In this document: piece by piece, positions 1-8,549 of the stretch | How the letters are laid out: each line of letters starts with the position of its first letter | How positions within the stretch are numbered: the stretch's first letter is position 1 | Assembly: GCA_036376245.1 (NCBI GenBank) | Contig: DASVAS010000047.1 | Location: forward strand, 1 to 64,000 | Direction of reading: 5' to 3' | Source of the DNA: DATARR01 sp036376245 | GTDB taxonomy: Bacteria > Acidobacteriota > Thermoanaerobaculia > Multivoradales > UBA5704 | Length of the DNA: 64,000 nucleotides | The notes under the pieces: generated by a model | Databases searched by the model: none | Seen by the model: the letters and a program-made list of their open reading frames with translations, nothing else | What the model was told of the DNA's origin: nothing | Position numbers and translations under genes: made by a program

Positions 1-401
1 CGCGGGTCGCGCTCCTCTCCTTCTCGACCCATGGCAGCGCCAGCCACCCTCGGGTGGACAAGGTGCGCGCCGCCCTGGAAGTCCTGAAGGCGCGCAACGT
101 CGACTTCCAGGTGGATGGCGAGCTTCAGGCCGATGCGGCCCTGGTGCCGCACGTGGCCGAGCGCAAGGCGCCGGGCAGCAAGGTGGCGGGGCGGGCCAAC
201 GTGCTCGTGTTCCCCAACCTCGACGCCGGCAATATCTCCTACAAGCTTACGGAGCGGCTGGCGGGAGCGCGGGCCGTCGGCCCCCTGCTCCAGGGGCTCG
301 ACAAGCCGGTCAACGACCTCTCCCGCGGGTGCTCCGCGGAGGACATCGTGGACGTGATGGCCGTGACCGCCCTCACTTCGACTGAAAGGAAGGCGACGTG
401 A
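1..401 (+). CDS. Phosphate acetyltransferase domain, C-terminal part (partial)
   Basis: The gene enters from outside the window; the reading frame is open from base 3. The visible 132 residues are the C-terminal part of a phosphate acetyl/butyryltransferase domain. Family landmarks seen are LLSFSTHGSA, VDGELQADAAL, KAPGS, ANVLVFPNLDAGN, YKL, GPLLQGLDKPVNDLSRGCS and EDIV. This domain makes acetyl-phosphate from acetyl-CoA. It occurs alone (Pta) or at the C-terminus of NADP-malic enzyme (MaeB), and the visible part cannot separate the two. Its TGA overlaps the GTG of purD by 4 bp (GTGA), so the two genes are probably translationally coupled. Confidence 0.9.
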   Translation, partial: RVALLSFSTHGSASHPRVDKVRAALEVLKARNVDFQVDGELQADAALVPHVAERKAPGSKVAGRANVLVFPNLDAGNISYKLTERLAGARAVGPLLQGLDKPVNDLSRGCSAEDIVDVMAVTALTSTERKAT

Positions 402-1669
402 AGGTCCTGGTGGTGGGAGGCGGCGGCCGGGAGCACGCCCTCTGCTGGAAGCTGCGCCAGAGCCCGCTCCTGACCGACCTCTACTGCGCGCCGGGCAACC
501 CCGGCATCGGGGAGATCTCGGACCTCGTGCCCATCTCGCCCGAAGAGGTCCAGCGCCTGGCCGACTTCGCCACCGAGATGAAGATCGACCTCACCGTCGT
601 CGGCCCCGAGCTGCCTCTTACTCTTGGGCTCGTCGACGAGCTCGCGAGCCGCGGCCTGCCGGTGTTCGGCCCCTCGATGCGCGCGGCCGAGCTGGAGGGG
701 AGCAAGGCGTTCGCCAAGGAGTTCATGGAGCGCCACGGCATCCCCACGGCGCCTTTCGTGGTCGCCCATGACGCGGCCGAGGCGCGGGCGGCGAGCGGCC
801 GGTTCGGCTGGCCCGTGGTCGTCAAGGCCGACGGCCTGGCCGCGGGCAAGGGGGTGGTGATCGCGGCCGACGAAGCCGAGTACGAGCAGGCGGTCCGCGA
901 CCTGTTCGAGGAGCGCCGCTTCGGCGCGGCGGGCGACCGCGCGGTCGTCGAGGCCTTCCTCCCCGGCGAGGAGGTCTCGTTCATGGCGCTCTGCGACGGC
1001 GAACGGGTCCTCCCCCTGGCCACTGCCAAAGATTACAAACGGATCGGCGACGGCGACACCGGCCCGAACACGGGCGGCATGGGCTGCCACAGCCCGGCCG
1101 GAGTGCTCGCGGCGGAGACCGGGGCCGAGATCCTGGAGCGTGTCGTCCGCACGACGGTCGCGGGGATGGCGGCCGAGGGGCGGCCCTTCACCGGCGTGCT
1201 CTACGCCGGCCTGATCCTCACTCCGGACGGTCCCCGCGTCCTGGAGTTCAACGTCCGCTTCGGCGATCCCGAGTGCCAGGCGCTCCTCCTGCGCCTGGAG
1301 GACGACCTCCTCTCCGTCCTCGCCTCCGGGGCAAGGGGGAGCTTCGACGTCCGGCGGCTCACCTTCCGCAAGGAGGTGTCGGCTTGTATCGTCCTGGCGA
1401 GCCCGGGCTATCCCGGCAAGCCGGAGACGGGCGAGCCGATCGGGCTCGACCATGCCTATACCCTGCCGGGCGTGGAGATCTTCCACGCCGGGACCGCTCT
1501 CCGGAACGGCGACCTGGTCAGCGCGGGAGGCCGGGTGCTCTCGGTCTGCGCGGTCGATCCCGAGCTCGCCGGCGCCCTGCGCAAGGCCTACGCCGCGGTC
1601 GAAGCGGTGGACTGGCCGGGCAAGGTCTACCGCCGCGACATCGGGCGGCGGGTCCTGAGCGGATCGTGA
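398..1669 (+). CDS. purD: Phosphoribosylamine-glycine ligase
   Basis: Catalyses ATP-dependent ligation of glycine to 5-phosphoribosylamine, the second step of de novo purine synthesis, in the cytoplasm. The 423-residue length is normal. Visible motifs are the N-terminal GGGGREHA, the APGNPGI loop, the ATP-grasp GLAAGKG loop and the late FNVRFGDPECQ metal/ATP site. The GTG start is set by the 4-bp overlap with the preceding gene. The purine genes purE and purK lie about 21 kb away rather than in an operon with purD. No unusual features. Confidence 0.97.
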   Translation: MKVLVVGGGGREHALCWKLRQSPLLTDLYCAPGNPGIGEISDLVPISPEEVQRLADFATEMKIDLTVVGPELPLTLGLVDELASRGLPVFGPSMRAAELEGSKAFAKEFMERHGIPTAPFVVAHDAAEARAASGRFGWPVVVKADGLAAGKGVVIAADEAEYEQAVRDLFEERRFGAAGDRAVVEAFLPGEEVSFMALCDGERVLPLATAKDYKRIGDGDTGPNTGGMGCHSPAGVLAAETGAEILERVVRTTVAGMAAEGRPFTGVLYAGLILTPDGPRVLEFNVRFGDPECQALLLRLEDDLLSVLASGARGSFDVRRLTFRKEVSACIVLASPGYPGKPETGEPIGLDHAYTLPGVEIFHAGTALRNGDLVSAGGRVLSVCAVDPELAGALRKAYAAVEAVDWPGKVYRRDIGRRVLSGS

Positions 1670-1816
1670 TAAGGTAAAGCGCTTTCTCCCCTTGGTCGTA
1701 CCGAGTCCTGACCCTTGCGCCTCGGCGGCGGCCGAAAGGGGGAGGCTGGTATCTGTCGTGCTGGTATCCGACGTGCATAGAGCTTGCTTCGCTGTTGCAA
1801 GGGACTGGAAGGATTC

Positions 1817-2545
1817 ATGAGCTGTACCGGTTGCTCGTTCAAGGGAATGTCCACAGCGGTCGAGGACTCCTTCGTCGGAGTCCGCTTTCGGGAGGAGACG
1901 AACCTGACGCTCTGCACCACGGGTGGGCGCATCTTCGCGCGCGGGGAAAAGGTGGTGGTGGACCTCGAGTCCGGGCCGGCGTTCGGCCACGTCGAGCAGT
2001 CGCCGATGCCCGTGTTCAAGCCCTGCCAGAAGTCGAGCGCCCGGCCGATCCTGCGGGCGGCGGACTCGAACGACCTTTCGGCCTTCGATCGCCAGGCCCA
2101 GAACGAGATGAACGGCAAGCTCTTCGCGCAGGAGCGGTCGCGCACTCTCGGGCTGGACATGAAGATCTCCCTGGTGGACTTCTCGCTCAACGGCAAGAAG
2201 GCCACCTTCTACTTCACCTCGGACGGACGCGTGGACTTCCGGCAGCTCGTGCGCGACCTGTCCAGCCGCTTCTCCGTGCGGGTGAAGATGGTCCAGGTGG
2301 GCGCGCGGGACGAGGCCGGGCTGGTGGGCGGCATCGGCGTCTGCGGGCGCACGCTCTGCTGCTCGACGTGGCTCAAGGACTTCCGGCCGATCTCGATCCA
2401 GATGGCGAAGCGCCAGAACCTGAGCCTCAACCCGTCCAAGATCTCGGGCCAGTGCGGCAGGCTGCTCTGCTGCCTCGCCTACGAGGACGAGGGCTACAAG
2501 ACACGGAACCCGGACAGCCGGTCTGCGGCACCAGTGACGTCATAG
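1817..2545 (+). CDS. ricT: PSP1-domain protein, RicT/YaaT-like
   Basis: PSP1 C-terminal domain protein of 242 residues. In Bacillus the homologue RicT joins RicA and RicF in an FeS-containing complex that influences RNA maturation and phosphorelay signalling. Cysteine clusters expected for the cluster site are visible: CTGCSF near the N-terminus, CGRTLCC and CGRLLCC in the C-terminal third. ATG 1817 is chosen because GGAAGG lies about 6 bp upstream; an in-frame TTG at 1784 would only add 11 residues. The next gene is an Hfq-like RNA chaperone, which fits an RNA-related role. Function here is inferred from the family. Confidence 0.85.
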   Translation: MSCTGCSFKGMSTAVEDSFVGVRFREETNLTLCTTGGRIFARGEKVVVDLESGPAFGHVEQSPMPVFKPCQKSSARPILRAADSNDLSAFDRQAQNEMNGKLFAQERSRTLGLDMKISLVDFSLNGKKATFYFTSDGRVDFRQLVRDLSSRFSVRVKMVQVGARDEAGLVGGIGVCGRTLCCSTWLKDFRPISIQMAKRQNLSLNPSKISGQCGRLLCCLAYEDEGYKTRNPDSRSAAPVTS

Positions 2546-2560
2546 GATCTCATCGCTCCA

Positions 2561-2914
2561 ATGGAACCCAAAATGGCCAACCGCAAACTGATACGCCCGG
2601 ACATGAACGAGCTCAAGAAGGAGCTCCCTTCCCGCAGCGTGCGCCGCAAGCAGACGCCGCCCGAGCAGACCAACGCCGAGGAGTTCTACTACCTCAAGCA
2701 GATGGCGGCGAAGACCCCGATGGTGGTCATCCTCGTCAACGACGAGGAGCTGCGCGGGTGGATCGAGTGGTACGACAAGGGAGCCATCAAGCTGAACCGG
2801 ACCTCCGGGCCGAACCTGCTCATCCAGAAGCACGTGATCCGCTACATGTTCAAGGAGGAGGAGCTGAAGCGGGGCCGGGGCAAGCGCGTCGAGAACGACT
2901 TCGACAGATCTTGA
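2561..2914 (+). CDS. hfq: Hfq-like Sm-domain RNA chaperone
   Basis: Sm-fold RNA chaperone of 117 residues. Residues about 42-100 carry the Sm core (FYYLKQMAAKTPMVVILV, then a WIEWYDKGAIKLNR strand, then a KH-containing strand at LLIQKHVIRYM). Hfq proteins bind poly-U and A-rich RNA as hexamers and help small RNAs pair with mRNA. The positively charged N-terminal extension of about 40 residues is longer than in enterobacterial Hfq and resembles acidobacterial and cyanobacterial variants. ATG 2561 has only a weak distant ribosome site; ATG 2573 is an alternative. The stop overlaps the TTG start of pdxA by 4 bp. Confidence 0.8.
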   Translation: MEPKMANRKLIRPDMNELKKELPSRSVRRKQTPPEQTNAEEFYYLKQMAAKTPMVVILVNDEELRGWIEWYDKGAIKLNRTSGPNLLIQKHVIRYMFKEEELKRGRGKRVENDFDRS

Positions 2915-3930
2915 GACCCGTCCTGGCCCTCACGCAGGGCGATCCCGCCGGGATCGGACCCGAAATCCTCCTCAAGCTGCTCCGCGAGGACTCCGCGCCG
3001 GCTGCCTGGCAACCCCTGCTGGTGGCTGAGCGCGCGGCCCTCGAAGCCCTCCGCCCGGCCCTGCCGGACTTCCCCTGGGACCGCCTGCGCTACCTCGCCG
3101 GCCCGCCCGCCGCGGCGGATCTGGCCAACCTGGCTGAGGACAACGGCATCCCGGTGCTCGATCCCGTGGGCTCCGCCCGCTCCATTTCCCTGGGGGACTC
3201 GGGGCCGGCGGACGCCGGCGGCGCCATGGCCGCCCTCGACGCGGGCATCGCCCTGGTCCGCTCCGGCGTGGCCGGCGCCCTGGTGACCGCGCCGGTCAGC
3301 AAGGAGTCGATCGCCCGCCATCACCTCCCCGGCTTCGTGGGCCACACGGACTACCTCGCGGAGGTCTGCGGCCTGGAGCGCTACGGCCGCGACTACCTGA
3401 TGGCCTTTCTCGCTCCCGGCCTCCAGGTCGCCCTGCTGAACGTCCACCTCCCCCTGCGCCAGGCCCTGGACGGCGTCACCGCCGAGGCCGTGGGTGAGGC
3501 GCTCGACTGCCTCCACCGCCACGCCGGCGGCAAGATCGCCCTGGCGGGCCTGAACCCCCACGCCGGGGAAAACGGGCTGCTGGGGACCGAGGAACAGACG
3601 GTGCTGATCCCCGCCGTCAAGGCCGCCCGCGAGCGGGGTCTGGACGCCCACGGCCCCGAGAGCGCGGACTCCCTCTTCGCCCGCGCCTCCAGGGGAGAGT
3701 TCGACTGGGTGCTGGCCCTCTACCACGACCAGGGGCTGATCGCGGTCAAGACGGCCTCCTTCGGCCTCGCCACCAACTGGACCCTGGGACTGCCGTTCCT
3801 GCGCACCTCGGTCGACCACGGCACCGCCTTCGGCCTCGCCGGCCGCGGCCTGGCCGACGCCGGCCCCATGGCGGCGGTGGTGGACGCGACGCTGAAGCTG
3901 ATCGCGGGCGAGCTGCCGCGGAAGCGTTAG
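2911..3930 (+). CDS. pdxA: 4-hydroxythreonine-4-phosphate dehydrogenase
   Basis: NAD-dependent oxidation of 4-phosphohydroxy-L-threonine in pyridoxal 5'-phosphate synthesis. The 339 residues match the family (about 330). Motifs seen are TQGDPAGIGPE at the N-terminus, TAPVSKE, GHTDYLAE, and the histidine-bearing NVHLPLRQAL and YHDQGLI segments that hold the catalytic metal, plus TSVDHGTAF near the C-terminus. The start is a TTG inside a TTGA overlap with the Hfq-like gene; no earlier in-frame start makes sense, because the frame upstream is only a shadow of ricT. The stop overlaps the stop of the convergent methyltransferase gene by 4 bp. Confidence 0.95.
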   Translation: MRPVLALTQGDPAGIGPEILLKLLREDSAPAAWQPLLVAERAALEALRPALPDFPWDRLRYLAGPPAAADLANLAEDNGIPVLDPVGSARSISLGDSGPADAGGAMAALDAGIALVRSGVAGALVTAPVSKESIARHHLPGFVGHTDYLAEVCGLERYGRDYLMAFLAPGLQVALLNVHLPLRQALDGVTAEAVGEALDCLHRHAGGKIALAGLNPHAGENGLLGTEEQTVLIPAVKAARERGLDAHGPESADSLFARASRGEFDWVLALYHDQGLIAVKTASFGLATNWTLGLPFLRTSVDHGTAFGLAGRGLADAGPMAAVVDATLKLIAGELPRKR

Positions 3931-4640
3931 GCCGGTTTCCGCGCCACCGCCAGCAGCGAATCGCCGAGGACCGGCGTGTGGATCACGCGCCCGATCACCC
4001 GCAGGGGCTTGAGGAACTTCGTCCCTTCGCCTACGGAACAGAAGTTGGATTCCGTGATCAGGGTCTCCACCTCCAGCCCGGCCCCCGCGAGCCCCGCGCG
4101 CAGCATGCGGGCGCTGAACATGTGGACATGGGTGGGATCCTGGTGCCAGGCCCACTTCTTCCCCAGCAGGGGGCGGGCGAGGCTGTGGGCGTTGAGGGTG
4201 ATGACGAAGAGCTTGCCCCCGGGCCTGAGGCATCGCCGGCAGCTCGCCAGCGCCGCCGGATAGTCCCGCAGGTGCTCGATGACGTCCAGCATCGTCACGG
4301 CGTCGAAATGATCTTCGGGGAACGGGAAGGGTTGCTCGGCCCCGCCCTCGATCACCTGCCCCCGGATGCGCCGCCGCGCCTGCTCCACGGCGTGGGCCGA
4401 GACCTCCAGGCCGTGCGCCTCGTAGCCCGCCTTCTCCGCCGCCTCCAGGAAGAAGCCGTAGCCGGCGCCCACGTCGAGCACCCGGCCTCCCGGGCGGACA
4501 CCGTGGGAGCGCAGCAATCCCACCAGGTAGTCCAGGTACTTCACCTTGCCGGGATGGAGCTGGAAGTACTCGCGGTCGAAATAAGAGGCCTCGTGCACGG
4601 GCCGGGATGCTAGCACCGCCCCTCGCGCTGTGCTAAACAA
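3927..4640 (-). CDS. Class I SAM-dependent methyltransferase
   Basis: Rossmann-type methyltransferase of 237 residues (Methyltransf_11/23-like). SAM-binding motif I is VLDVGAGYGFFLEA at residues about 54-67; the post-motif DAVTMLDVIEHL follows. An N-terminal YFDREYFQLHPGK segment is typical of methyltransferases found in polysaccharide or lipid loci. The substrate is unknown. The start is uncertain: TTG 4640 gives the longest form, GTG 4598 would begin just before the YFDREYF motif. It is divergent from the membrane glycosyltransferase-like gene only 8 bp away, so the two promoters must overlap. Confidence 0.8.
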   Translation of the reverse strand: MFSTARGAVLASRPVHEASYFDREYFQLHPGKVKYLDYLVGLLRSHGVRPGGRVLDVGAGYGFFLEAAEKAGYEAHGLEVSAHAVEQARRRIRGQVIEGGAEQPFPFPEDHFDAVTMLDVIEHLRDYPAALASCRRCLRPGGKLFVITLNAHSLARPLLGKKWAWHQDPTHVHMFSARMLRAGLAGAGLEVETLITESNFCSVGEGTKFLKPLRVIGRVIHTPVLGDSLLAVARKPA

Positions 4641-4648
4641 TCGCGCCT

Positions 4649-6754
4649 ATGTTTCTGATCGACCTGATGGGCGCCGCCCTGACGCTCATCACCGTGGGGT
4701 TCCTCCTCCTGGGGGGGTATCTGGCGGCTCTCCGGCTGCTCGGCGCGGAAGCCGGCCGCGATCCTCTCGCCCTGGCCGTGGCCTCCCTGCTCCTCGCCAC
4801 CGCCGAAGCGGTGGGGATCGGCCTGCTGCTGGGAGGGCTGGGGCTCCTGCGCTTCGACCTCGCCCTGGCGCTCCAGGCCGGGCTCACCCTGGCCCTGCTG
4901 CTGGGCTTCCGCAAGAACCCGCCGCCCGAGGGCGTCGGCGGTCCGGCGGCCGCGATCCTCCGGCGGACCTGGGACCTCGTCCGGGAGCATCCGGCGCTCT
5001 CCCTGGTGACCCTGCACGCCGTGGGCAGCGAGGCCCTGCGGGGACTGCTGCGCCCGCCCCTCTCCTGGGACAGCCTGATGTATCACCTGCTGCTCACCGG
5101 GACCTGGCTGCGCGACCAGAACCTCGTCCCCGTGTTCGGCAACATCCCGATCAACTACTACGGCTACGTGCCGGCCAACGGCTCCGTCTGGTTCTGGTGG
5201 TGGATGGCGCCGTCGCACAGCGAGCTCTGGGTCAATCTCGCCACCCTGCCGCACTGGCTCCTCCTCGGCCTGGCCGCGGGCGCGGTGGCGCGGCGGCTCG
5301 GGGCGCGGCGCCACTGGCCCCTGGCGGCCTTCCTGATCCTGATGACGCCGACCGTGGTCCGGTTCGCCGCGGCCGAGTACGTAGACATATTCACCGGCGC
5401 GGCCCTGGTCTCCGCGACCTTCTTCGCCCTGCGCTGGATGCGGGAGCCCTCCTGGAGCGCCGCGGTCCTGGCGGGCGCCGGGCTGGGCCTGGCGTCCGGC
5501 GCCAAGGTCCTCGGGGTCGTGTTCTCCCTGGCCCTCGCGGGCCTGACGGTCGTGCTGGCGCGCGGGAGCTGGGGCCGGCGCGTGCCTCAGGTGGCGGCGG
5601 CGCTGGCCGTGACCCTCCTCCTGGGGAGCTTCTTCTATCTCCGCAACGTCGCGCTCGGCTCGGACCCCCTGGCCCTGCACTGCGAGCAGACCGCCAGCGG
5701 CAAGGAGAACGCCAATGTGCCCACCATCCCGCGCAAGAACTCGGTGGTGGACCTCCACGAGCAGATGATCGGCGAGGGTCAGCTCCTGGACGCCTTTCTC
5801 GGGATCACCCGCCCGCAGTCCATGGAGCTGGGCCTGGGGCCGCAGAGCTTCGTGGTGCTCCTCGCCGTCCTCCTGCTCCCGTTCGGGCTGGGCCGTGAGC
5901 GGTGGCGGGAATCCCTGATGGTCTCCGGCCAGATCTGGGCGCAGCTCGCCTTCTGGCTCCTGGTCCCGTTCTCCAGGAACCTCCACGTCTTCGCCAACGT
6001 CCGCTACCTGATCCCGGGTCTCGGGCTGGCGTTCGCCGGGCTGGTGGCCCTGGGGGAGCGGCGCGGCGTGCGGGACCGCTGGCTGGAGCTGATCGCCCTC
6101 GCCTTTGTGATCCAGGGGATGCTGCAGCTCCACGCGGACATGTCCCGGGGCGTGCGGCTGGCGATGGCCCTGCTGGATCTGGCGGCGGTGCTCCTCGCTC
6201 TCTCGCCCGGGCTGCGCGCGTTCACTCTGCGCCGCTGGCGCGAGCTTGCCATGGCGGCGCTCGCGCTGGCGATCCTGGGAGCGCCGTTCCTCGCCCGGTT
6301 CCGGGTCCAGGACCGGGGGCGCGCCCTGGCCCGGGAGTACGTCGTCCACATGACCTCCGCGCGTTTCTTCGTGGGCGGCTGGGGCTGGCTGGACGAGAAC
6401 GGCGGCACGGGCAACGTGGCCGCCGTCCACTCGCCCAACAACTACTTCGTCTACCCGGCCATGGGGCCCCGCCTGGAGCGGGACGTCCGCTACGTCAACG
6501 TCAACGCCGCCGACCGCGCCTACGCCATCCAGTACCCCGCCTGCCAGCCGCGGGTCGATCCCGACCCCAAAGCCTGGGTGGAGAACCTGGCGAGGAAGCG
6601 CATCCGCTGGGTCCATCTGAGCCGCTACCCGCAGTTCGATTTCCCCCCGGAGCGGCAATGGGCCGATTCGATGCCCGCCGTTTTCGCGTTGCGTTACTCC
6701 GATCCCACGAACCTGGTGTATGAGTTCCTGCCAGGGGTGGACAATGCCCAATAA
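4649..6754 (+). CDS. Multi-pass membrane protein, glycosyltransferase-39/PMT-like
   Basis: A 701-residue integral membrane protein with about a dozen hydrophobic segments spread over residues 1-560 and a soluble tail of about 140 residues. The segment SWDSLMYHLLLTGTW in the first periplasmic loop (about 138-152) resembles the first-loop signature of GT-C fold, lipid-phosphosugar dependent glycosyltransferases, with an acidic residue near its centre. Sugar donor and acceptor are unknown. ATG 4649 has no ribosome site; a TAAACA -10-like box ends 9 bp before it, which would give a leaderless mRNA. The 3' end overlaps the SIR2 gene by 11 bp, so they are probably co-transcribed. Confidence 0.75.
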   Translation: MFLIDLMGAALTLITVGFLLLGGYLAALRLLGAEAGRDPLALAVASLLLATAEAVGIGLLLGGLGLLRFDLALALQAGLTLALLLGFRKNPPPEGVGGPAAAILRRTWDLVREHPALSLVTLHAVGSEALRGLLRPPLSWDSLMYHLLLTGTWLRDQNLVPVFGNIPINYYGYVPANGSVWFWWWMAPSHSELWVNLATLPHWLLLGLAAGAVARRLGARRHWPLAAFLILMTPTVVRFAAAEYVDIFTGAALVSATFFALRWMREPSWSAAVLAGAGLGLASGAKVLGVVFSLALAGLTVVLARGSWGRRVPQVAAALAVTLLLGSFFYLRNVALGSDPLALHCEQTASGKENANVPTIPRKNSVVDLHEQMIGEGQLLDAFLGITRPQSMELGLGPQSFVVLLAVLLLPFGLGRERWRESLMVSGQIWAQLAFWLLVPFSRNLHVFANVRYLIPGLGLAFAGLVALGERRGVRDRWLELIALAFVIQGMLQLHADMSRGVRLAMALLDLAAVLLALSPGLRAFTLRRWRELAMAALALAILGAPFLARFRVQDRGRALAREYVVHMTSARFFVGGWGWLDENGGTGNVAAVHSPNNYFVYPAMGPRLERDVRYVNVNAADRAYAIQYPACQPRVDPDPKAWVENLARKRIRWVHLSRYPQFDFPPERQWADSMPAVFALRYSDPTNLVYEFLPGVDNAQ

Positions 6755-7841
6755 GCGCCGCGCTCCCGAGAAGAAGAAGATCGGCCGCAGCCTCGTCAAC
6801 CGGAGCGACCTCGAAGGGCTCCAGCGGGCCTGGCAACGGAAGGACCTCGTGTTGTTCCTCGGCGCCGGCGTCTCCAAGCCGTACGGCATCCCCACCTGGA
6901 ACGACCTGGTGCTGGAGATCCTCTTCGAGCAGACCGACGTGGCCCGCCGGCTGGAGAAGATCGACCTCCCCTTCCGGCGGTCTCTGGCCGCCTGGCTGGT
7001 CGACTACTACGACTACGACCCGATCATCCTGGCCCGGGTGGTGAAGAACGAGATCCGCCGCCGCGCCAGCCGCCGCCGCTCCCGCCAGGAGATCGACGCC
7101 CACACTCTCTTCCTGGAGAAAGTCCGCGAGCACCTCTACCCTGAGGAGCCTCCGGCCCCTCGCGAGCCGACCACGCTCACCGCCGTGGCGGACCTCGTCA
7201 AGAAGTCCGGCGAGAACACCGGCGTCGAGGCCGTCGTCTCCTTCAACTACGACGACCTCCTGGAGCGCAAGCTGGCGGGGAGCCTGGATTTCCAATCGGT
7301 CTGGAACGCCCGGAGGCGACGGGACAAGGGGATGGCCATCCTCCATCCCCACGGCTTCCTGCCGCAGGAAGGCGACCTGGTGGACTGTGAGCTGGTCTTC
7401 ACCGAGGACGACTACCACGGTCTGACCACCACCGTCTTCCACTGGGCCCTGACCTCCATGGTCAACTACCTCCGGCACCACACCGTCCTGTTCATCGGCC
7501 TGTCGATGCTCGATCCCAACCTCCGCCGCCTGCTGGACGCCAGCTACGTCCACGGGGACATCCCGGCCCACTGGCAGATCCAGAAGCGTCACAAGATCGC
7601 CCCGCGCGCCGAAGTCCGCAATGTCCTCCGGGACATCCGCTCCCGGGCTCGCCGGTACCGGCAGGAGATGGGGATGGAGCCTCCCAAGGAGACGCCGGAG
7701 CTCACCGAGGCGATCGGGGCGGTCCTCCAGCAGGCCGACTCCTACGACCGCAACCTGTTCGAGTCCATGGGCGTGAAGACCGTCTGGGTCGAGGACTACG
7801 ACGACATCCCCGCGTTGTTGGAAGCCATCGCGGCGGGATAG
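6744..7841 (+). CDS. SIR2-like domain protein (SIR2_2 type)
   Basis: A 365-residue protein with a prokaryotic SIR2-like NAD-binding domain. Visible are the glycine-rich loop VLFLGAGVSKPYGIPTW (GAGVS at residues 40-44), the SFNYDDLLE motif with catalytic-type Asn168, and LHPHGF with His201/His203. A basic KR-rich N-terminus and an RRR-rich stretch around residue 105 are notable. Orphan SIR2 proteins of this type are commonly NAD-depleting phage-defence effectors, but no partner effector such as Argonaute or HerA is next to it. ATG 6744 is chosen because AGGGG lies 8 bp upstream; the frame is open upstream only within the neighbouring gene. Confidence 0.8.
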   Translation: MPNKRRAPEKKKIGRSLVNRSDLEGLQRAWQRKDLVLFLGAGVSKPYGIPTWNDLVLEILFEQTDVARRLEKIDLPFRRSLAAWLVDYYDYDPIILARVVKNEIRRRASRRRSRQEIDAHTLFLEKVREHLYPEEPPAPREPTTLTAVADLVKKSGENTGVEAVVSFNYDDLLERKLAGSLDFQSVWNARRRRDKGMAILHPHGFLPQEGDLVDCELVFTEDDYHGLTTTVFHWALTSMVNYLRHHTVLFIGLSMLDPNLRRLLDASYVHGDIPAHWQIQKRHKIAPRAEVRNVLRDIRSRARRYRQEMGMEPPKETPELTEAIGAVLQQADSYDRNLFESMGVKTVWVEDYDDIPALLEAIAAG

Positions 7842-7883
7842 ATCCCGCCGTGGTACCATCCCCGAAAACCTGAAGGAACAGCC

Positions 7884-8516
7884 ATGTCGAGAATCGAGTT
7901 CACGGGCAATTACGAGGATCTCTCCACCGATCGGGGATATCAGTTCAAGTTCTATTGCGAGAAGTGCCACAACGGCTACATGTCGACTTTCAAGGCCAGC
8001 AAGATCGGCATGGCGGCCTCGGCCGCGCAGGTGGCGGGCAACCTCTTCGGAGGCCTCTTCGGCCGGGCCGCGGCCGGCGCGTACGAGATTCAGCGGGCGG
8101 TCGGCGGGCCGGCGCACGACGCCGCCCTGCGGGAGGCCGTGGAGGAGATCCGTCCTCTCTTCAAGCAGTGCACCCGCTGCGGCCAGTACGTCTGCGAGCC
8201 GGTCTGTTTCAACAAGCGGGCCGGCCTCTGCGAGAGCTGCGCTCCCGACATGGACGAGGAGATCGCCGCGGCCCAGGCCGAGGCCGCGAGAACGCAGGCC
8301 TTCGAGAAGGCGCAGTCGGTCGACTGGATGAAGGGCCGCGACCTGGGCCGCGTCACCGGCGCCGCCTGCGGAGCCTGCGGGGCCAAGGTCGGCAACGCGA
8401 AGTTCTGTCCCGAGTGCGGCACCCCGACCGTGCAGAAGAAGAGCTGCGGGAGCTGCGGCCACGAGGTGGAGGGCAGCCCCCGGTTCTGCCCCGAGTGCGG
8501 TCAGAAGTTCGCATAG
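7884..8516 (+). CDS. Zinc-ribbon protein with glycine-zipper segment
   Basis: A 210-residue protein of unknown function. Cysteine pairs suggest several zinc ribbons: CEKC near residue 28, CTRC/CEPVC/CESC in the middle, and two C-terminal ribbons (CGACG with CPECG, CGSCG with CPECG). Between residues about 50 and 75 is a small-residue rich, glycine-zipper-like segment (GNLFGGLFGRAAAGA), possibly membrane-associating. It lies 42 bp after the SIR2 gene on the same strand, so co-transcription is likely, but whether they work together is unknown. AAGGAA lies 7 bp upstream of ATG. A perfect palindrome starts one base after the stop. Confidence 0.7.
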   Translation: MSRIEFTGNYEDLSTDRGYQFKFYCEKCHNGYMSTFKASKIGMAASAAQVAGNLFGGLFGRAAAGAYEIQRAVGGPAHDAALREAVEEIRPLFKQCTRCGQYVCEPVCFNKRAGLCESCAPDMDEEIAAAQAEAARTQAFEKAQSVDWMKGRDLGRVTGAACGACGAKVGNAKFCPECGTPTVQKKSCGSCGHEVEGSPRFCPECGQKFA

Positions 8517-8549
8517 AAACTTGAGATCACAAATTGTGATCTCAAGTTT
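8517..8549. repeat. ORF6N-associated palindrome, copy A (3' end)
   Basis: Perfect 16-bp inverted arms around a single central base (AAACTTGAGATCACAA and its complement). It sits between the convergent zinc-ribbon and ORF6N genes and includes the last codons and stop of the ORF6N gene. It lacks a T-tract, so a simple Rho-independent terminator is less likely than a protein-binding or mobile palindromic site. Copies B and C share the TTGAGRTCACA arm. Confidence 0.85.

Noticed and set aside
239..1990. Very long open frame (583 codons) opposite purD and other long antisense frames (for example opposite 4649-6754, 17734-21940, 23988-26936, 44100-46115, 52047-54269)
   Set aside because: High GC produces long frames on the other strand; they have low-complexity Arg/Gly/Pro-rich translations and no motifs, whereas the other strand encodes conserved proteins.
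8517..8549. Rho-independent terminator between the convergent genes
   Set aside because: No T-tract on either strand and two related palindromes lie inside or upstream of a gene, so the terminator explanation is not sufficient.
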